From: Ignavibacteriota bacterium | GTDB taxonomy: Bacteria > Bacteroidota > Ignavibacteria > Ignavibacteriales > Ignavibacteriaceae | Reading direction: 5' to 3' | DNA length: 64,000 nt | NCBI GenBank assembly: GCA_013285405.1 | Contig: CP053446.1 | Location: forward strand, 2,961,001 to 3,025,000 | In this document: positions 61,448 through 64,000 of the stretch, one piece after another | Layout: the number at the start of each line of letters is the position of its first letter | How positions within the stretch are numbered: position 1 is the first letter of the stretch | Program-made: the position numbers and the translations under genes | The notes under the pieces: generated by a model | Databases searched by the model: none | What the model was told of the DNA's origin: nothing | Seen by the model: the letters and a program-made list of their open reading frames with translations, nothing else

Positions 61448-62863
61448 TTGAATGGTAAGGTAAAAATATTTGATAATAGATTACGCGAGATTCAGTCATT
61501 GTTAGTATTATCAATTGCATTGAGTATTCCTGCGATTCTACTTAGTGATTATTTATTTTTATCATTGCCTGTTTTATTTCTGTTGATACTGGCAGTAATC
61601 TTTGAAAAAAGATTCCTTATTATAATAATTATTGTATCTTTATTTACTCTGGTTGGTGATGTTGGGCGAACATTGCGACAGATTGTCTATCTTGTTGATT
61701 TCAGCCTGCTAGGATATTTCTTCCTGAGTAAGTATGGTTTAAATTTTAAATCTTATCCAAAGATTCCAAAATCACTTAAATATTTTTTGATACTGTATTA
61801 TTCTACAATGATTATTTCAGCGGTTATGTCCGATTATCCATTTGCAGGAATCGGGTTAATGGCTCGGCAAATGGCATTATTTATTATTGCTTATGTATTT
61901 TATTCTCTTATTAATTCTATTAATGATATTAAACAATACTTCAATTCAATTTATGTTGTTGGATTTATTCTGGTTACTTTTTCATTGCTTGCTTTTTCAC
62001 AAGGTGAGGCGAGTCTTCTGGAAATATTTTCACCAGATAGACCAAGAGTATCTGCAATTATGTCCAACTTAGAAGCATCAACAAACTTTTATGTGGTTTC
62101 TTTTCCATTCATTATTAGCACTCTCTTATTAACGAAAATAAATTCTGTAAAAAAACTGAATTATTTTATATTGATATATCTTAGCATCGGACTAATTCTT
62201 GCTATGTCACGTTCCGCACTAATTGGGATAATATTTAGTACTGCTATAATTTTTTTCATTAATAAAAAGAAGAGATTTTATCAATTACTTATTGGATTAT
62301 CGGCTATTGTACTTTCTTTTTTCCTAATTCAACCTTTAAATGATTTGCTCACAACCTTTCTAAGAATAGAATCCGGTGTGAGTGCAAGAGATTATATCTG
62401 GAAAATGTCTGTTGATATGATTAATGACAACTTTCTTTTTGGAGTTGGACCCGGTGCATATAAATACGAAATGCTGAATTATTTTCCTTATATGCTTGAT
62501 AATTGGTGGGGCAAGTTATTGATTTATTTTTATGAAGTAACTGATGGAGCAAATTTATCCCATAATTTTTTCTTAACTTTTTTTACGGAGATGGGAGTTC
62601 TCGGTTTTATTACTGCAGTCTCACTGCCGTTTATTTATTTACGAATAGGTATCAAAACTCTCATAAAATATAAAAAGCAATCTGCTGAAAAATTTTACTT
62701 AGTTGTAGCCTTGTTTGCAGCTGGCTGTAGTATTATACTTCGAAATTTTTTTAATGGTATTGGTCTTCTTTATGTAGGTGGAATTCAGACCGATCTTCCT
62801 TTTTGGCTGATTTTTGGTAGTCTGATTTATTTTTATCAATCACAGATTGAAATGAATTCGTAA
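61448..62863 (+). CDS. O-antigen ligase / polymerase-like membrane protein (Wzy/WaaL)
   Basis: The 471-aa protein (TTG start) has about 12 membrane helices and a large periplasmic loop containing GVGPGAYKYEMLNYFPYML and NLSHNFFLTFFTEMGVLGF, the histidine-containing Wzy_C signature of O-antigen ligases and polymerases. It follows the flippase after 44 bases. Whether it polymerises or ligates the glycan cannot be told from sequence alone. Confidence 0.85.
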   Translation: MNGKVKIFDNRLREIQSLLVLSIALSIPAILLSDYLFLSLPVLFLLILAVIFEKRFLIIIIIVSLFTLVGDVGRTLRQIVYLVDFSLLGYFFLSKYGLNFKSYPKIPKSLKYFLILYYSTMIISAVMSDYPFAGIGLMARQMALFIIAYVFYSLINSINDIKQYFNSIYVVGFILVTFSLLAFSQGEASLLEIFSPDRPRVSAIMSNLEASTNFYVVSFPFIISTLLLTKINSVKKLNYFILIYLSIGLILAMSRSALIGIIFSTAIIFFINKKKRFYQLLIGLSAIVLSFFLIQPLNDLLTTFLRIESGVSARDYIWKMSVDMINDNFLFGVGPGAYKYEMLNYFPYMLDNWWGKLLIYFYEVTDGANLSHNFFLTFFTEMGVLGFITAVSLPFIYLRIGIKTLIKYKKQSAEKFYLVVALFAAGCSIILRNFFNGIGLLYVGGIQTDLPFWLIFGSLIYFYQSQIEMNS

Positions 62864-62894
62864 ACTTTGGAAAGTTAGACTACCTGATAATTTT

Positions 62895-64000
62895 ATGAAG
62901 TTTAATAGCAAAAACATTTCTATAAATGCGGTGTTAAACCAAAACTCTTTATTTAGATTTGTCTTCCACTCGATCTTATCAGTACTTTTTTATAGTGTCA
63001 GAATGATTGTCAAATTAATTCCGTACAAGAGTCAAAATATTCTGATTATCTCACTTCATAGATTGGGGGATACAATATTTACGATACCTGCAATTAATGA
63101 GGTATATAAAAAATTTGGAGACAGAGTTATAATAATTTGCTACCCTGAATCAGTTCCTTTATATAAACTTATTTATAAAGATATTCGAATGATTCAGTTA
63201 AATCATAATGATTTTTTATTTGGAAAAAGATATGCAAAATCTGAACTTAGAAGGAAATTAAATTCTTTCCGACCATCAATCATCATTGACATAACAGGTT
63301 CGATGATTTCTGCCTCATTAATATTTAATAGTAGGACAAATAATATTATAGGTATCAATGGTGATCAATTTAAATGTATCTATGATCACTTTGTCAAGTT
63401 CAGATATTCACCACAATTGAAGGATATCTATTTAGATGCGATTACACCTTTGATTGAAAATGTTGAGCGGAACAGTTTAACCAAGAATAATATTTCAATA
63501 AATATGGAAGGAAAAATTTTAATAAATCCTTTTGCAGGTTGGAAAGAGAAAGAATGGAATAAAAAAAAAATTATTGAATTAGCAAGACTACTAAATAAGG
63601 ATTTTAATGTCGGAATTATAGTTCAGAAAGGACAAATTGATACAGATTTAATTTACGAAATAGATCATCAGAATATTGATCTGATTCAAACTAAATCAGT
63701 TGATGAGTTAATTGAATCAATTAAGAATGCTTCATTGTTTATAGGCAATGACTCGGGCCCGGTAAATATAGCATGTTTTTTTGGCAAACCATCATTGACG
63801 CTGTTTGGAGCTACAAATCCTGATTATGTAAAAACTAATTTTGAATATAATGTTTTTTTGCAAAAGGAGCTTGGATGCTCAGCTAGGAATAATGAAAAAT
63901 TTTGTTTAATTGGTGGAATGATTTATCAATGTTCTGGAATTCAGTGTATGAATTTACTTTCGGTGGAAGATGTTTATAATGCTTTGCTTCCATTGCTGAA
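62895..64000 (+). CDS. Glycosyltransferase family 9 (heptosyltransferase-like), 3' end outside window
   Basis: From ATG 62895 the frame stays open to the window end (368 codons, no stop). It starts with a short membrane-like stretch, then ILIISLHRLGDTIFTIPAINEV, the 'GDxxxxtP' of GT9. Later come ILINPFAGWKEKEW and the signature FIGNDSGPVNIACFFGKPSL and TLFGATNP. Near the right edge it carries several cysteines (CSARNNEKFCLIGGMIYQCSGIQCM), also common in this family. It would add heptose or a related sugar to lipopolysaccharide core in the cytosol. Confidence 0.88.
   Translation, partial: MKFNSKNISINAVLNQNSLFRFVFHSILSVLFYSVRMIVKLIPYKSQNILIISLHRLGDTIFTIPAINEVYKKFGDRVIIICYPESVPLYKLIYKDIRMIQLNHNDFLFGKRYAKSELRRKLNSFRPSIIIDITGSMISASLIFNSRTNNIIGINGDQFKCIYDHFVKFRYSPQLKDIYLDAITPLIENVERNSLTKNNISINMEGKILINPFAGWKEKEWNKKKIIELARLLNKDFNVGIIVQKGQIDTDLIYEIDHQNIDLIQTKSVDELIESIKNASLFIGNDSGPVNIACFFGKPSLTLFGATNPDYVKTNFEYNVFLQKELGCSARNNEKFCLIGGMIYQCSGIQCMNLLSVEDVYNALLPLL

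Noticed and set aside
1..64000. tRNA, rRNA, riboswitch, insertion sequence or prophage
   Set aside because: No cloverleaf, T-loop word in context, ribosomal RNA stretch, transposase or integrase was recognised on either strand by reading; a covariance-model search would settle small RNAs.

Overview
The window looks like chromosome from a member of the Ignavibacteria / Bacteroidota-Chlorobiota group. The support is direct but indirect in kind: a secreted protein ends in the 'NYPNPFNPST' type-IX-secretion sorting domain that is typical of Ignavibacteria; two PorV/PorQ-type outer-membrane proteins lie nearby; the DNA is AT-rich; many genes start with TTG or GTG; and one promoter matches the Bacteroidota pattern (TTTG, 19 bases, TAnnTTTG). 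No rRNA or tRNA gene was seen. Both ends of the window cut through a glycosyltransferase gene.

Layout. 1-7.9 kb: a rightward run of envelope genes (processive glycosyltransferase, radical SAM/SPASM protein, DUF1207-like protein, M50 membrane protease, lipoprotein, beta-propeller protein with a FlgD-like end, two PorV/PorQ-like proteins). 7.9-16.5 kb: a large T9SS-cargo protein, a methyltransferase, a glycosyltransferase, a FemAB-like acyltransferase and two polytopic glycosyltransferases. 16.5-25.9 kb: housekeeping genes (glycerate kinase; the overlapping thyA-folA-mutL unit; methylmalonyl-CoA mutase large subunit; UbiA prenyltransferase; CNNM/CBS transporter; DCC protein; EF-P). 26.0-29.8 kb: a leftward three-gene sugar unit (SemiSWEET, SDR glucose dehydrogenase, cytosolic GH63 enzyme).

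30.1-42.0 kb is the accessory highlight: a type I-C-like CRISPR-Cas locus. It has 39 repeats and 38 spacers, a leader, and cas genes read leftward in the order cas5-cas8c-cas7-cas3-[28-codon ORF]-[DinD/BRO-like gene]-cas4-cas1-cas2. The 5' piece of a second, canonical-looking cas3, ended by an amber codon, sits in front of cas5, which is the place where type I-C cas3 normally lies. I read this as a canonical I-C operon whose interference module was exchanged or rearranged, with a DinD-like DNA-damage-type protein built into the operon directly before the adaptation genes.

42.2-55.1 kb: an unknown lysine-tailed protein, tgt-yajC with a clear terminator, an NfeD-type membrane protease, small envelope proteins, ndk, sucD with a lysine-rich tail, then a tight leftward unit (PurC-like protein, psd, pssA, purS, purQ, tatA) and a rightward unit (ybaB, recR, an unlisted 49-aa ORF, two lipoproteins). 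After ftsX, 56.1-64.0 kb holds an exopolysaccharide / lipopolysaccharide export cluster: SLBB outer-membrane export protein, Wzz-like chain-length protein, UDP-glucuronate decarboxylase-like enzyme, MurJ/Wzx-like flippase, O-antigen ligase-like protein and a GT9 heptosyltransferase-like protein cut by the window edge.

Several dispersed palindromic repeats lie between genes. One copy lies in frame inside the sorting domain of the T9SS-cargo gene and adds about nine residues to it.
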